Shown: piece by piece, positions 25,368 through 36,724 of the stretch
How positions within the stretch are numbered: the stretch's first letter is position 1
How the letters are laid out: the number at the start of each line of letters is the position of its first letter
Assembly (NCBI GenBank): GCA_038363925.1
Contig: JAQQWL010000002.1
Coordinates: forward strand, 434,001-498,000
Reading direction: 5' to 3'
DNA length: 64,000 bases
Source of the DNA: Apiospora phragmitis
Lineage: Eukaryota; Ascomycota; Sordariomycetes; Amphisphaeriales; Apiosporaceae
The notes under the pieces: generated by a model
What the model saw: the letters and a program-made list of their open reading frames with translations, nothing else
Told to the model about the DNA's origin: nothing
Database searches by the model: none
Made by a program: the position numbers and the translations under genes

Positions 25368-27184
25368 TCGACCCGGGTAAGTATACCGGCCGGAAAATCT
25401 TTAAAACACGGCTCGTACGAGAGATTAAAGGTAAAACTACGAAGCTATACGAGAAGTTTAGGCTCGTAATATAAGGTTACGGAGATATAGAAAAGGAGGC
25501 TATTTTAATTTAGTTATCGATAATTTAAAGAATAAGCTAAAGATTTTTACCAGCCCTCGGACCGACCTTGATCCGAGATTTTAATATATAAAGCGAGTTA
25601 CGCGATATTATATAGGGGTATATTTAATCCTATAATAAATTAAACCGACTAGTTTATATATATTTATTAATATAGTTAAAGATTTAATATCTCGAAAAGA
25701 CGCTATTTTAAATCGTATTATCCTCATACGAATTAATAAAGTTAAGATTTTATTAGTTTAAAACGTATTATAATTATTATATACGAAATTTAAAAATAAT
25801 TATTATAACGTACGACGCTTATTTATTATTTATTACGAATAAACCGGATATTTTCCATATTATAGTAATATAAATTAATGATACGTTTATTTTCGCTATA
25901 GCCCCTTTTTTTAAAAAGAGGGAGAAAAGTTAATACAGTAACGATTCCGTGCAAAGCTGAAAAGCATCTTGACCGAAAGTACGCCCATAAAATTTAACGA
26001 AGGTAAGATTCGATTAAATTATACGATATTTTTTTCGAATAAAAGGAATAGGTTAACTAATTAAAGCTTATTAATTCGAAAATTATCGATAAAAATTAAT
26101 AATACGTCTTTTAACGAGTAAGAGGAATATATTTAATATTTATTTATTAATTAAAATTAGTATATAACTTATTTGTTATCGTTTAAATATAGACTTTAAA
26201 AAACAAAAATATTAAGAACTTAAATAAGCGTATTAATTAATAAATTTAAAACTTTATACGCGGCTTAAAATATATCCCTTTTAACCTTTATTATATAAAA
26301 ATATATATTTTTATTAACGGCTCGTTTATAAAGAACGAGAACTTAACTTTTTAATTTAAATATTTAATTTTATTAATTTAAGAAATAAATTATACGAAAA
26401 ATTAGTTCGAGATTTAAGGTAATATTATTTATTAAAGTTCGAGGAAATATAAAAGAGTTATATAGAGCGTATTAGTTAACGAACTACACGGCACGATTTC
26501 CGGTATAAATAACGATATTATACTAAGTATTATACTTAAAAGAATCGTATAAACTTTAAAACTTTAAGATATATTAATAACTTTTTATATAGATTTAAGG
26601 TTCTTTTATAATGACCTAGTTAAGTTAAGTATAATAAACTAAAAGAGGCTTATAATTAATATTATATCCTTTTAAAAGTCGTACGAGAAAAAGGAGATTT
26701 TATAAATCTATTATATCGATAATAAAGATAACCCGGTAGACGCCCTTACTAAGGTATCCCTAAATAAGGCCTCGAGTAAATAGTTTTAATAAACAGCCTT
26801 ACCGTACGTATAAAAGCGTATATCGAGAAGCTAGACTCGCACGTCCCCGATAGGGTGTAACGGATCGCGATATATGACGGCACTTTCATTATTATTATTA
26901 TTTTTAAACTATTTTGTTTAATTTATAGCGGGAAATAATACACGTTAATATATAATAACTTCCCTTATTATCGTTATTATTATCGAACGATTAAAATAAT
27001 TAATTAAATAAACTTATTATTTAATAAAATTAATATTAAAAAGGTATAATATTATTTATACGGCTTAGGCAGGCACCGAATACCGGATTAGCGTAGCCTA
27101 TTTATACGAGACCCTCGGAAAGGGAAGGCCCGTATTTAAAAAGGGGAATAAGTTAATTTTATCACTAAAATAAAAAATTACCAG

Positions 27185-27396
27185 TATTAGAATAACTAGA
27201 ACTAAAGCTATTTATATTACTTTAAAAAACGTGTTACGTATTTACGCGTACGAACCCCCCTTTTTTTTTATCAAGAGGGGTATACGATACCTTTCTTAGC
27301 TCGTATTAAAAATAGATATAAATAATAAAATATAGTAATATAACCTCGATTAAACCCGGAACCTACTTATACGTACGTACGAAAGCTTATTTAATA
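27185..27396 (+). repeat. 3' LTR of copia element A
   Basis: Same family and orientation as 5,106-5,316. Sequence 26,980-27,184 just inside it recurs inverted at 4,887-5,085 and again directly before the 3' LTR of copia B (about 44,985-45,179). This marks the internal 3' end of the family. Confidence 0.8.
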
Positions 27397-28420
27397 CTAA
27401 AAGTAATAATTCTTTTAAAAACTCGATAAATTTAAAGGATAAAAATTCGATATAATTAATAAAGGCTAAACGAATAACGAAATCGCTATTAAATAGCTCG
27501 AAAATATCTCTATACCGGAAACCGCCCCGGACGATTTAAAAGATGCTCGTTTACTTATTTTAAATAAGTATAGTAGTTATATAACCGACGATTTTATATC
27601 CCTTTATTAGTAGAATAATATTTACTTATTATTTTTACCCCTTTATTTATTACACGTTTTTTAACCCCTCGATATTAAGGTTTTTACCCCTATAAAGGCT
27701 TATTATTAAAAGGGAGATTAGTTTCTTATCTTTATTAACGAATTTAGCCCTTATTAATAAATAGAACTTCTTTATATACTATACTAGAGCTCGTAAAAAG
27801 GCTTTATCGGCTTAAAATATTAAAGGTGGTTAGCGTGGTAGTAGTTTTTAGCCCGTATGTGTTACTAAGCTACTTACTAGCCCTCTTTTATTTAAAAATA
27901 GTAATTGAAAACGACCGAAAGAGATAACACAAGCTTTAACTAGTTAAAATAAAGCCCTTACACTTATTTAAACTCTTTTAATTAATATCTTATAATTAAT
28001 ATTAAAAAAAGGTATTAATTTAAAGCGTTAAATTCGATACTTTTATTAATTAAGTTAAAGCGACCTTATTATATAACGCTAGCTTTTTAAAAAGATTTAA
28101 AAAAAATATTAAGAAAATAGTTATTTATTAATTAATACGGAATTATAATTATAGTCTTTAAAATAGAAGTTAAAGCTCGTAAGGCTACGAAAAAAGCGAA
28201 GGGTATAAATTAATTTAAATTCGAAATTTATATCGATTAAAAGCATATAATATATAAAGGAGAGATTAGATTAAGTTAAAATTAAAGACTTAAATTTAAA
28301 AAAATCTATTATATCTATTATTAAAAGCGATTATATTATAATTTAGAATTAAAAAAATAATTACTATTTAAAGTTAATGATCGATTTATACCATTAATTT
28401 TTTAAGGGGGTTAATTATAA
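27397..28420. other. AT-rich DNA, no gene seen
   Basis: RIP-like AT-rich sequence without recognisable transposon domains or LTRs. Near its right end (28,404-28,449) two imperfect copies of a G-run followed by TTAATTATAAG / TCAATTATGAG stand in tandem; these belong to the transposon terminus described next. Confidence 0.4.
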
Positions 28421-28449
28421 GGGGGGGTCAATTATGAGGTGACGTACGT
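28421..28449. repeat. Terminal sequence of a DNA transposon (Tc1/mariner-like)
   Basis: Read on the minus strand: TA, then ACGTACGTCACCTCATAA, then TTGACCCCCC. An almost identical end is at 47,184-47,211. The terminus interrupts a TPR coding repeat in mid-unit (after ..KEA) with a TA at the junction. G/C-run subterminal repeats are usual for Fot1-like elements. The opposite terminus was not found. Assignment is inferred. Confidence 0.5.
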
Positions 28450-29152
28450 TAGCCTCTTTTAAGTCCGCCATGTTTCTCGTTATTATGTACTTATTACCGA
28501 GGCTAACTCTAAGGTTATTAAGCCGTCCAGCATAGTCTGAGTGGTCGTCTGGCGTGACCTCGACTGCTTGTCGTTCCATTTTAATAGCCTCTTCTAGGTC
28601 CGCCATGGATCGCGTTCTCGAATATTTAGTACCGAGATGTCTTCTAAGGCTGCTTAATATTGCAGCGCGATCTGGGTGGTTGTCTAGCGCGGCTTCGATT
28701 GCTCCTCGGAGTATTTAGATAGCCCCATCTAGGTCTACCATGGCTTCTGTTCTCGAGTACCTGTTACCGAGCATAAGTCTAAGGTTATTTAGCCATCTAG
28801 CGTGGTTCGGGTAGTCTTTTAGTATGATTTCGACCGCTTGTCGTGCTGCCTGAATAGCCTCCTCGAGGTCCACCATGGCTCCCGCTCTTGAGTATCTTTT
28901 AACGAGGATTCTTATAAGGTTATCTAACCTTATAGCTCGGTCTGGGTGGTCTTTTAGCGTGGCCTCGACCGTTTATCGTGCTGTTTTAATAGCCTCTTCT
29001 AGATTAGCTATGGATCCCTTTCTTGTTTATCTATTACCGAGACTATTTCTAAGGTTACTTAATATCGCAGCGCGGTTTAAGTGGTCTACTAGAGTGGCCT
29101 CTACCGCTCGTTTTATTATTTAAATAACCTCTTTAAAATTCGCTATAGTTTC
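28450..29152 (-). pseudogene. TPR-repeat gene relic (STAND/CHAT-type TPRs)
   Basis: Minus-strand tandem repeats with an exact 135-bp (45-residue) period; unit marks lie at 28,463, 28,598, 28,733, 28,868, 29,003 and 29,138. A typical unit reads MADLEEAIKMERQAVEV, then HSDYAGRLNNLRVSLGNKY. This is the consensus of the long TPR arrays found at the C-terminus of fungal STAND (NB-ARC/NACHT) and CHAT-domain proteins. The array has several stops at former Gln codons, fades into AT-rich DNA beyond 29,150, and is cut at 28,450 by a transposon end. No nucleotide-binding or CHAT domain was seen nearby. It is an island of moderate GC in the AT-rich block, so it was either hit weakly by RIP or arrived later. 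Confidence 0.8.
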
Positions 29153-30496
29153 GTTATAAGTATTAATAAATGAATTAATATTAAAATTAATTCTTATAAA
29201 GATTAAGTTCTTTAAGTTAAAGAAATAAATTAACTAGGTTATATTAAATTTAAGTATATAAAAGGCGGCGAATATTATTAATATTTAAAAACTAGTACTT
29301 AGGTTTTAATTTAAGTTTAAAAAAAATAAGACTAGAGGAAATTATAAAGTTTAAAGTTAAAATATATTTTAAAACTATAATAAAAAGCTATATAATTCTA
29401 TTAAATACTTATATTATTTTAAGCTATATATTAATAGCTTTATAATATTTTAAGTTTATTATTTTTATTAATATATACACTTTTATATAATATAGTATAA
29501 TTTATTATATTATTTAAGCTTGCTTAGTGTTTTATTTTAAGCTTAAAGAAGTAAGAATATATACTTTTTAAAAATGTTTTAATAAAAGAGATTAGTACTT
29601 TTTTATTAAACTAAAATACGAGGTAAACTAAAAAGAGGAACTTATACTTTTATTATTTAATTTATTTACTTTAATTTTATACGTTACTTTTTTAAGTTAA
29701 TAAAGTTAATTAAAGTAGTCTTATATTAAAGTTATTATATAAATATATAGTTAAATTAAAATTAAAAAGGCGACTTGCCGGTTTATTTATCGCTTAGATG
29801 CATAAGCATGCGTTAGTAAATAATGTTCGATAGACTAGTTCAGTAGAACTACCTCGCTGCAATTCGTAGCATGCAGCCCGGTGATAGGTTTATATGAGAG
29901 GTCTGGGCTGTCCCTTGTTTTCCTACATGGGTTCGAAGTGGCGAAGTGCGTAGCTCATTGGTTATATGGCAGACTCGTAAACTAAGGAAAGAGAATGCGA
30001 GCTTAATTTTGTCTCAAGTGTAATAGATTTATAATTAAAGCATAGATATAAGCGAGGCTTAGTATAAGCCCTTTATTATAAGGTATAGACTTTTAATATA
30101 TAATAACCTCTAGGCGGGATTCGATTAAGCTATTAATTTTAAAAGTGAAAGTGATAGGTCGGTGAGCATAATCTATAAATCTATAATAGCTTAGAATATA
30201 ATACTTAATATTAATAATAAAATAAAAAGATGAGTTTTATACCTTCGAATAAAATAAAGCCGGATTATTTAAATAATAACTATTAACTTATTATAACCCT
30301 TTAAGTTAAAATTCTCGCCTTAAAGCCTTATTATATTAATATATACTATAACTTTATTAAAGCTATTTAAAGTCCGCTTAGCTAAGATTATATTATATAA
30401 GTAGTAGCATCGGTTAATTTTTAAAGATCTACCTTACGTTTATAAATAAAATTAATACTTTAACGATAAGCTTACGAAATAAACTTAATAGCTTAA
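29153..30496. other. AT-rich DNA with one unmutated island
   Basis: Mostly RIP-like sequence without domains. 29,770-30,010 is an island of ordinary composition that includes the tRNA-like segment listed separately. The rest gave no gene or repeat. Confidence 0.4.
29941..30025 (+). other. tRNA-like head, possible tRNA-derived SINE remnant
   Basis: GCGTAGCTCATTGGTTATATGGC resembles a tRNA D-arm/A-box. It is followed by a CTCGTAA stretch in the anticodon-loop position (CGU, threonine-like). The anticodon and T stems are badly broken, so a functional tRNA is unlikely. It could be a tRNA pseudogene or the head of a SINE. Confidence 0.3.
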
Positions 30497-30920
30497 AAGT
30501 AACGTACTTTATAAGCGAGCTATATATATAAATAAACTACGCACTTTTTATTATTAAGCTTTATAAGTTATAAATTAATTTAATTATAACGCTTAGAATT
30601 AATTAAATATATTAATAATTATTATTTTTAAAGGTTTTTATATTATTTTAATAAGTGCGCGTATTATACCTAAGCTCACCGTAAATTTTATAACGTTATA
30701 AGCGTGTTTTAAACATCCTTATATAATTACTCTTTTAACGCGATTCGTTTTATAATTATTTATTAACGTCTCTTTAAAATTATAAGTCTTTTTTAATTTA
30801 TATACGAAATAATCGTTTATTTTATTCCCGTTTCTTTTTCATACGGCGGCGCCAGCTAAGTATTTTATTTACTTTTTAAAGTGTCGCGTTTTTACTTTTT
30901 AAAAGAATAACTCGGTATAT

Positions 30921-32987
30921 AACCTAACGTATCTCATAAGCGAATATCTTATTCTTTTACACCCTTTTTAATAAAATATAAATTAATTTTATTATAACGT
31001 ATTTAATATATTAAAATTAATCGAAATCCTTATCTTTAAATACTTTTATATTATTTTAATAAGTACGCGTATTATACCCGAGCTCTCCGTAGATTCTATC
31101 GCGTTATAAACGTGTCCTAAACGTTATTATACGACTACTCTTTCGACGCGATTCGTTTTATAACTATTTATTAATGTTCCTTTAAAACTATAAGTCTTTT
31201 TTAGCTTATATACGAAATAATCCTTTATTTTATAGCCGTTTTTTTTTCGTACAGCGGCGCCGGTTAAGTATTTTATTTACTTTTCGAAATATCGCGTTCT
31301 TACTTTTTAAAAAAGTAACTCGGTATATAATATACGTTATAACTATTGAATGGGCTCTCGTACGTACGGTGGTTCCGGTTTTAATCGAGGTTTAATCGTT
31401 CTTATTCTATTGTTCATGTCTATCTCTAGTACTAGCTACGAGGGGCATCGTATACCCTTCTTTATAAAATAGAAAAGGGGTTCGTGCGCGCAAGTACGTG
31501 GCACTCCTTTTAGAGTAATATGGATAGCTTTAGTTCCAGCTGTTCTAATAATAACCTTTATAATTTAATTAAAACTAGTTAAAATAAACGTTAAAAAGTT
31601 ATTTTAATACCGTATAAGACGGTTTTAAACGTATTCGGTTTAAGATTAAATTTTAATTAAGTTATTTAAAGTTTTTAATTTTTAAGAAATAAATAGGCCG
31701 GAAAACGTCCCCGGAGGTATTAAAATACGTAGCTTTATATCTAACTATAAAATAATATATTTTAAATTATATAAATCGAGTCCTACTTTTCGAAAGCCTT
31801 TTTATATATTCGAAACGGTAAAAACCGCCTAGAACGCTTTTAAAAACGTTAATAAAAAGTCCTCCATTAAAATATAAATAATATATACTTATATAGAATA
31901 TTTGATTTCTTGTTTATACGCTTTTTTTAATATATAAAAATAGCCGATATTAAAAAATTAGAATTTATATAATAAATAAGAAAATATATAAACTATAATA
32001 ATCGAGTTCTTTTAATAATAAAGCTTAAAATTTATCGAGTAGTAGCTCTTATAGCCGTTAAAGATTAATAGGCGGTAAGCACCCTTTATATAAAACTTCG
32101 TGTATTTATTTAAATTGTCGAATTTAATCTTCGCCTCTTTTATTTATAGTTTAATTATTTTTAATAATTATAATTACCTAGTCTTTTAATAATAAGCAGT
32201 TTTCGTATTAAGAAAAGAAGTACGTTTTTTTAATAAAAATAATATATAAAGGGATAACATAACCGTATAATCTAACGCCTTAAATAATTATAACTTATTC
32301 TTAGTTCTTTTACTATATTACTTTAAGCCTTTCGCATCGATCGGAGGTAGTTATAATTATTTCGAACGAGATTTAACTTATAAAAAAGCCGGTTTCGTCG
32401 AAATTATAAATATCCTTCTTTTAAATTTTATACTTATAAATTATATACCATATAAAAATAAACTACGCGTAATACGCGTTAAGATCTTTATAAAAAACTT
32501 TTTAATAATCGATTCTTTAATTAAAACGATTCCGGAGGTCTAGTTATTATTATATAAAATTAAAGGCTTAATTAATGTCGACACGTCTCGCGTTACGTAA
32601 ATTAAATAATCGATTCGCTATATCTTTTATATTACTTAGCCGGGAAAAAAACGATCGCGTATTTAAATTAATAATATATCGAATAATCGTATTTTCTTTA
32701 AAATTTAAAAGCTTTTAAAAATTCGTAAATATTTCGCGTCGTATAGGTTAATTATTTCGTCTACGTTATAAAGGTTTTAATAAAACGTAATAAATTAATA
32801 TAGCTTTTTATACGTTTAAATTTAAGTTTTTTTAAAACGTTTAAAGCGCTAGAATTATATTCCTTTTTTTTAAGTTATATTATTTTTAGACGTAAAAGAA
32901 TATAAAAAAAGGTTAAGGCTATAAAGAAATTTATAAAAGTAAAACATTCGCTTATATAAGATATTCGTTTATAAGATACGTTATGTT
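30921..32987 (-). mobile_element. pogo/Fot1-like DNA transposon T2, nested in T3
   Basis: Inverted ends: left AACCTAACGTATCTCATAAG; right, read backwards, AACATAACGTATCTTATAAA. Both are bordered by TA-rich TAT/ATA. About 1.86 kb remains after removing the solo LTR at 31,344-31,550. Minus-strand transposase remnants near 32.05 kb resemble the family's DGH.S and QPLDVG region. It is related to but distinct from T1/T3 (different terminal repeat), so two subfamilies occur here. Confidence 0.65.
31344..31550 (-). repeat. Solo copia LTR with target duplication ATAAC
   Basis: It runs from TATTGAATGGGC to GCTGTTCTAATA. ATAAC stands at 31,339-31,343 and again at 31,551-31,555. The uninterrupted counterpart of this site is in T1 at about 6,845, which supports a clean insertion followed by LTR-LTR recombination. 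Confidence 0.85.
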
Positions 32988-33062
32988 ATAATTTTTACGA
33001 TTTAATTAAAATTAATTAAAATAAACATCGGAGAGCTATTTTAATATCGTACGATACGGTTT

Positions 33063-33270
33063 TATTAAATAAGCTTTCGTACGTACGTATAGGTTCCGGG
33101 TTTAATCGAGGTTTAATCGTTATATTCTATTATTTATATCTATTTTTAATACGAGCTACGGGGGGTATCGTATGCCCCTCTTAATGAAATAGGAAAGGGG
33201 TTCGTGCGCGTAGGTACGTGGCACCCTTTTTAGAGTAATATAAAAAACTTTAGTTCCTGCTGTTCTAACG
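33063..33270 (-). repeat. Solo copia LTR with target duplication GGTTT
   Basis: Same LTR family and orientation as the one at 31,344. GGTTT is found at 33,058-33,062 and 33,271-33,275. Its last base is altered (..TAACG rather than ..TAACA). The empty counterpart in T1 is at about 6,915, and another is in T2 near 31,612. Confidence 0.8.
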
Positions 33271-34606
33271 GGTTTCGAACGTATTAAGTTTAAAACTAAG
33301 CTTTAATTGAATTATTTAAAGTTATTAATTTTTAAGGGATAAATAAGTCGAAAAATATCCCTAGAGGTATTAAAATATATAGCTTTATATTTAATTATAA
33401 ACTCATATATTCTTAATTATATAAAACCAGTCCTGTTTTTTAAAAGCTTCTTTATATATTCGAAACGATAAAAATCGCTTAGAACGCTTTTAAAAACGTT
33501 AATAGGAAGCCCTCCTTTAAGATATAAATAATGTACGCTTATATAAAACCTTTAATTTCTTTTTATACGCCTTTTTTAATATATAAAAATAGCCGATATT
33601 ATAAAGTTAAAGCTTATATAACGAATAAAAAGATATATAAAGTATAATAATCGAGTTCTTTTTATAATAAAGCTTAAAAGCTATTAAGTAATAGTTTTCG
33701 TAGTCGTTTAAAACTAAAAGGCGATAATAACCCTTTATATAAAACCTAATATATTAATTAAAATATTAAATCTAGTCCTCGCTTTTTTTATTCGTAATTT
33801 AGTTATTTTTAATAATTATAATTACTTAATCCTTTAATAATAAGCTGTTTTTATATAAAAAAGAGAGGTATGTTTTCCCGGTAAAAATAATATACGAAGG
33901 GATAGCGTAACCGTTTAATCCGACGCTTTAAATAATTATAATTTATTTTTTATTCTTTTATTATATTACCTTAAGCTCTCCGCGATAATTAAAGGTGGTT
34001 ATAATTATTTTAAACAAGATTTAATTTATAAAAAACCTAGTCTCGTCGAAATTATATATATCCTCTTTTTATATCTTATATTTATTAATTATATTTTATA
34101 TAAAAAAAATTACGCGCGATACGCGGTAAAATCTTTATAAAAAACTTTTTAATAATCGATTTTTTAGTTAAAACGCGTCCGAAGGTCTAGTTATTATCGT
34201 ATAAAATTAAAGGCTTAGTTAACGCCGACGCGTCTCGCGTCGTATAAATTAAATAATTAATTTATTATATATTTTATACTACTTAACCGGGGAAAAAACG
34301 ATCCCGTATTTAAATTAATAATATATCGAATAATTAATTCTTTTTTAAAATTAAAAAGCTTTTAAAAGCTTATAAAATTCTTAAATCGTAATCGAATTCC
34401 GCACCGTCGGCTACGTAACGTCGACTCTAAGATATAATATATTACTATAGCTTTTCGTACACTTAATTTCGAGTTATTTTAAAGCGCTTAAAGTATTAAA
34501 TTAAACCTTTTTTCTTTATTTTTTAATTCTATACTTATTAAAAAAAAGTTAATTAAAAATGCACAGCTCGCTTATATATATAACTCACTTATAAAGTATA
34601 TTATTT

Positions 34607-35568
34607 AAAGTTAAAAAAAACACTTACCGCTCACATTATATTTACTTATCAGTTATTATATTAGTAGATCTTATAGGACCACCTTGCGCCCCGAATGTTC
34701 CAGTACTCACAACCCCTCTATCTATAACCGAGCCAGCGACAGCTACCCCTCTAACAGCTGCCCCTCTAGCAACATCCCTTTAACCAACAACCCTTCCACC
34801 ATTACCGCTCCGTTTCATAACACCTCCGGCAGACGTACCAACCAGCAGGACATCTGTGGCGCTGACAGATCAGCTGCTGCGCTAAGATCGCTGCAGCTAT
34901 TATTGGCGCGCAGGCGGGTTTATTCTTTTCTTTCACTAGCCTACTAGTCCCAGGCCTACTATTCATATCACGCTAATATTTTACTGCCTATCGTTCTATA
35001 AGCACCGTTGATTTGCTTTTCGACGCCTCGCGTTTTAAGAGACCGGACTACTTAAATAACGCGGCACTATAAAATGCTTTTCGTTTCTTAAGGCTCTTTT
35101 AGTCGCGTGGGGAACCTTTATTTCGGGTTTAGCGTATTTACTTAGAGAGGAATAGTAACTACCTCGTTGACTAAGCCCTCAGTTTATAGTGTCTCGGTTA
35201 AAACTTTTTTTAATAAGTTATTTTATTTTAAAAAAGGTAAGAAACTTTTTTATAAGTTATAATTATTAATATTAAAAAGGTTTATATATAATAAAAATAA
35301 TAAAGTAAATATTAAATATATATAAATATTATATTTATTAAAGTTAAAATACTTATAAATTAAAATAAACACTTATAATTAACCGCTTTTAAAACTATAT
35401 TTTAAACTTAGTCTAGCTTATTTATCTCTTTCTTTACAGCTATTAAAAGTGGATACTACTTTTCTTAAGGTATTTAATAGAAATAATTAATTTAGTAGGG
35501 TAGGTGAGTTAAGGGCAGCAAATGATTTACCTTACTATTGCCCTCGATCATCTCTAGTACTCTAGTTT
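34607..35568. other. Transition zone with decayed Gln/Pro-rich coding-like sequence
   Basis: 34,690-34,950 has ordinary composition and, in one plus-strand frame, reads a Gln/Pro-rich stretch (PSQRQLPL, NQQPFHHY) with stops at likely Gln codons, then SCCAKIAAAIIGAQAGLFLFF. 35,055-35,150 could encode a hydrophobic stretch. It may be a decayed gene for a membrane protein, but no family is recognised. 35,200-35,450 is AT-rich without features. Confidence 0.3.
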
Positions 35569-35906
35569 TCAGTCCGATTCTCTTGTCTTAGCCCAGTCGC
35601 GGAAACTCGTTCTAGATCCACAGCATACTTGTTACACTTGAGGACAAGCCCCCTGAACTCGCTGCAAGCTCGTGAGAATTAGAGCAGAGGAGGCTTCAGT
35701 GGTTCGAAAATATCATCACCCTGGACAGCAGAAGCTTTTAGGCTTTCTACAACGCCAGACAGGCCAGCCAGCTCGTCCAGAAGCTGCCGGATGCATCGTT
35801 GATAGGTTTTAAACGTTTATATGGTCTCATGTAGCGTCTTAGTAGCCGTGGCCGTAGCCGTGATAATGACTAGCAGTGCAGAGCTAACACTGAGTGGATC
35901 AGCCAT
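35569..35906 (-). pseudogene. Helo-like STAND N-terminal domain relic
   Basis: Minus-strand start at 35,906: MADPLSVSSALLVIITATAT, the typical beginning of fungal proteins with the Helo_like_N domain (the N-terminal signalling or adaptor domain of many STAND/NLR proteins). A TAA stop follows about 30 codons later. The same frame then continues with TFKTYQRCIRQLLDELAGL and LKPPLL, meets a second TAA, then reads CSEFRGLVLKCNK. A frameshift leads to TSFRDWAK before a TGA. The order matches the domain's usual N-terminal 120 residues. Nothing of a downstream NACHT or repeat domain follows, since AT-rich DNA begins shortly after. The relic is non-functional: two stops and one frameshift. Confidence 0.7.
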
Positions 35907-36724
35907 TAGTTCAGCTTCAAGCTTACTCTCGAAACAATAGCAGAGCTTCCGTTCATTGCCCACAAAAAAGGCCGTTATGATGCTGCCTGCATAGTGGCAT
36001 TTGTGGCACTTATAGTCAATATCGTAAAATTTATACATCAACAGATAAAAACCTATGCCAAAAGATAATCAAGCAGAAGCCGCAGGAAGGGAACCAGAGC
36101 GTCGATAGCACCGACCCCCGCTTTTGAGTGCAATACGTCAGCCTACATTACACGTGCTCCTCGTTCTTTTCGTCTTTTTACTCATCGCCAGTTGATCAAT
36201 AAGTGTTTCGCAGGAGAATTTTCCAATGTCATGTCCTGAACCGTATGCTTTATGATCGAATTGCGAATACAGAGGGGAAAGTCCCAGCAAATTGTCTGCA
36301 ACAACAAACAAGGTCGAGGACTTCCAAGCAAGTAGAAAAGTTAGTGGATGCACCATCCAGCAATCACAGTACTGTACCGACCAGATGATGGTAGCGATGC
36401 TGACGACTGAGCCGCCTACGGTGCCCTGGATACTAATTCTCTTGGCGAAAGAATTTAAGTGTACATCAATGAAACAGAGGCCTCTGGTCTTCAGGTACTG
36501 TAGAGCGAGGTGTCTAAACAGTGTGAACAATAGCAAGGGGGATAACCCCACTAAGCAGGCAGGCGCTAGGCCACCCCATTCGTCGACCCCACTTGTACCA
36601 TAGCTAGAATAATTATCCTTACCGGCCAAATCGCCGACCCTCTCAATTCCATTTTCATCCTCGCCGATACTCACAAAGCTCGTCGTCGCCCATTCTGTGC
36701 ACCACCAGCAAGGTCAATCACAGC
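35907..36724. other. Interval with an unassigned minus-strand open frame
   Basis: The minus strand from about 36,705 down to 36,138 is open for roughly 190 codons without a good ATG near its start. It contains two or three hydrophobic stretches (for example LAPACLVGLSPLLLF and GGSVVSIATIIW). It could be an exon of a decayed membrane-protein gene, but no family or splice structure could be established. The rest shows no feature. Confidence 0.3.

Larger units (their letters stand above)
5106..27396 (+). mobile_element. Ty1/copia retrotransposon A, interrupted by nested elements
   Basis: LTR retrotransposon of the Ty1/copia type on the plus strand, heavily RIP-mutated. LTRs of about 211 bp lie at 5,106-5,316 and 27,185-27,396. 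The gag-integrase part spans about 5.3-9.87 kb and contains a truncated pogo-like transposon (6,411-7,707). Just before position 9,869 the frame reads FEFIPFD and resumes at 25,373 with PGKYTGRK; this joins into a copia reverse-transcriptase N-terminal region, so the gypsy element between is an insertion. RT remnants continue to about 25.95 kb, and the RNase H end shows DNKDNPVDALTK near 26.72 kb. Stops are at Gln/Trp codons throughout, so it cannot move by itself. The five bases outside the two LTRs (ATAAG and CTAAA) do not match, so its own target duplication is not confirmed. Confidence 0.8.
30497..34606 (-). mobile_element. pogo/Fot1-like DNA transposon T3 carrying nested T2 and a solo LTR
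   Basis: The two ends form inverted repeats of about 45 bp: left AAAGTAACGTACTTTATAAG and, at the right end read backwards, AAATAATATACTTTATAAG, differing by RIP-type transitions. With T2 (30,921-32,987) and the solo LTR at 33,063-33,270 removed, about 1.83 kb remains, a usual Fot1 length. The minus strand carries DDE transposase remnants parallel to those in T1 (7.1-7.4 kb); the catalytic-domain equivalent lies near 33.6-33.75 kb. Many stops are present. The target duplication is not clear because TA/AA bases surround both ends. Confidence 0.7.
4010..34690. repeat. AT-rich, RIP-mutated transposon block 1
   Basis: About 30 kb of very AT-rich DNA made almost entirely of decayed transposons, described separately. 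CA and TG dinucleotides are nearly absent while TA and CG are frequent, which is the product expected when CpA is converted to TpA on both strands by repeat-induced point mutation. Relic coding frames can still be followed because their stops sit at former Gln (CAA/CAG) and Trp (TGG) codons. Mutation is uneven: parts of the gypsy LTRs, the 17.4-18.1 kb segment and the TPR block at 28.4-29.1 kb are far less altered. No intact protein-coding gene is present. Confidence 0.9.

Noticed and set aside
4010..34690. AT-rich block as a centromere
   Set aside because: Size and composition would allow it, but gene relics and transposons explain the sequence and no independent centromere evidence can be read here.
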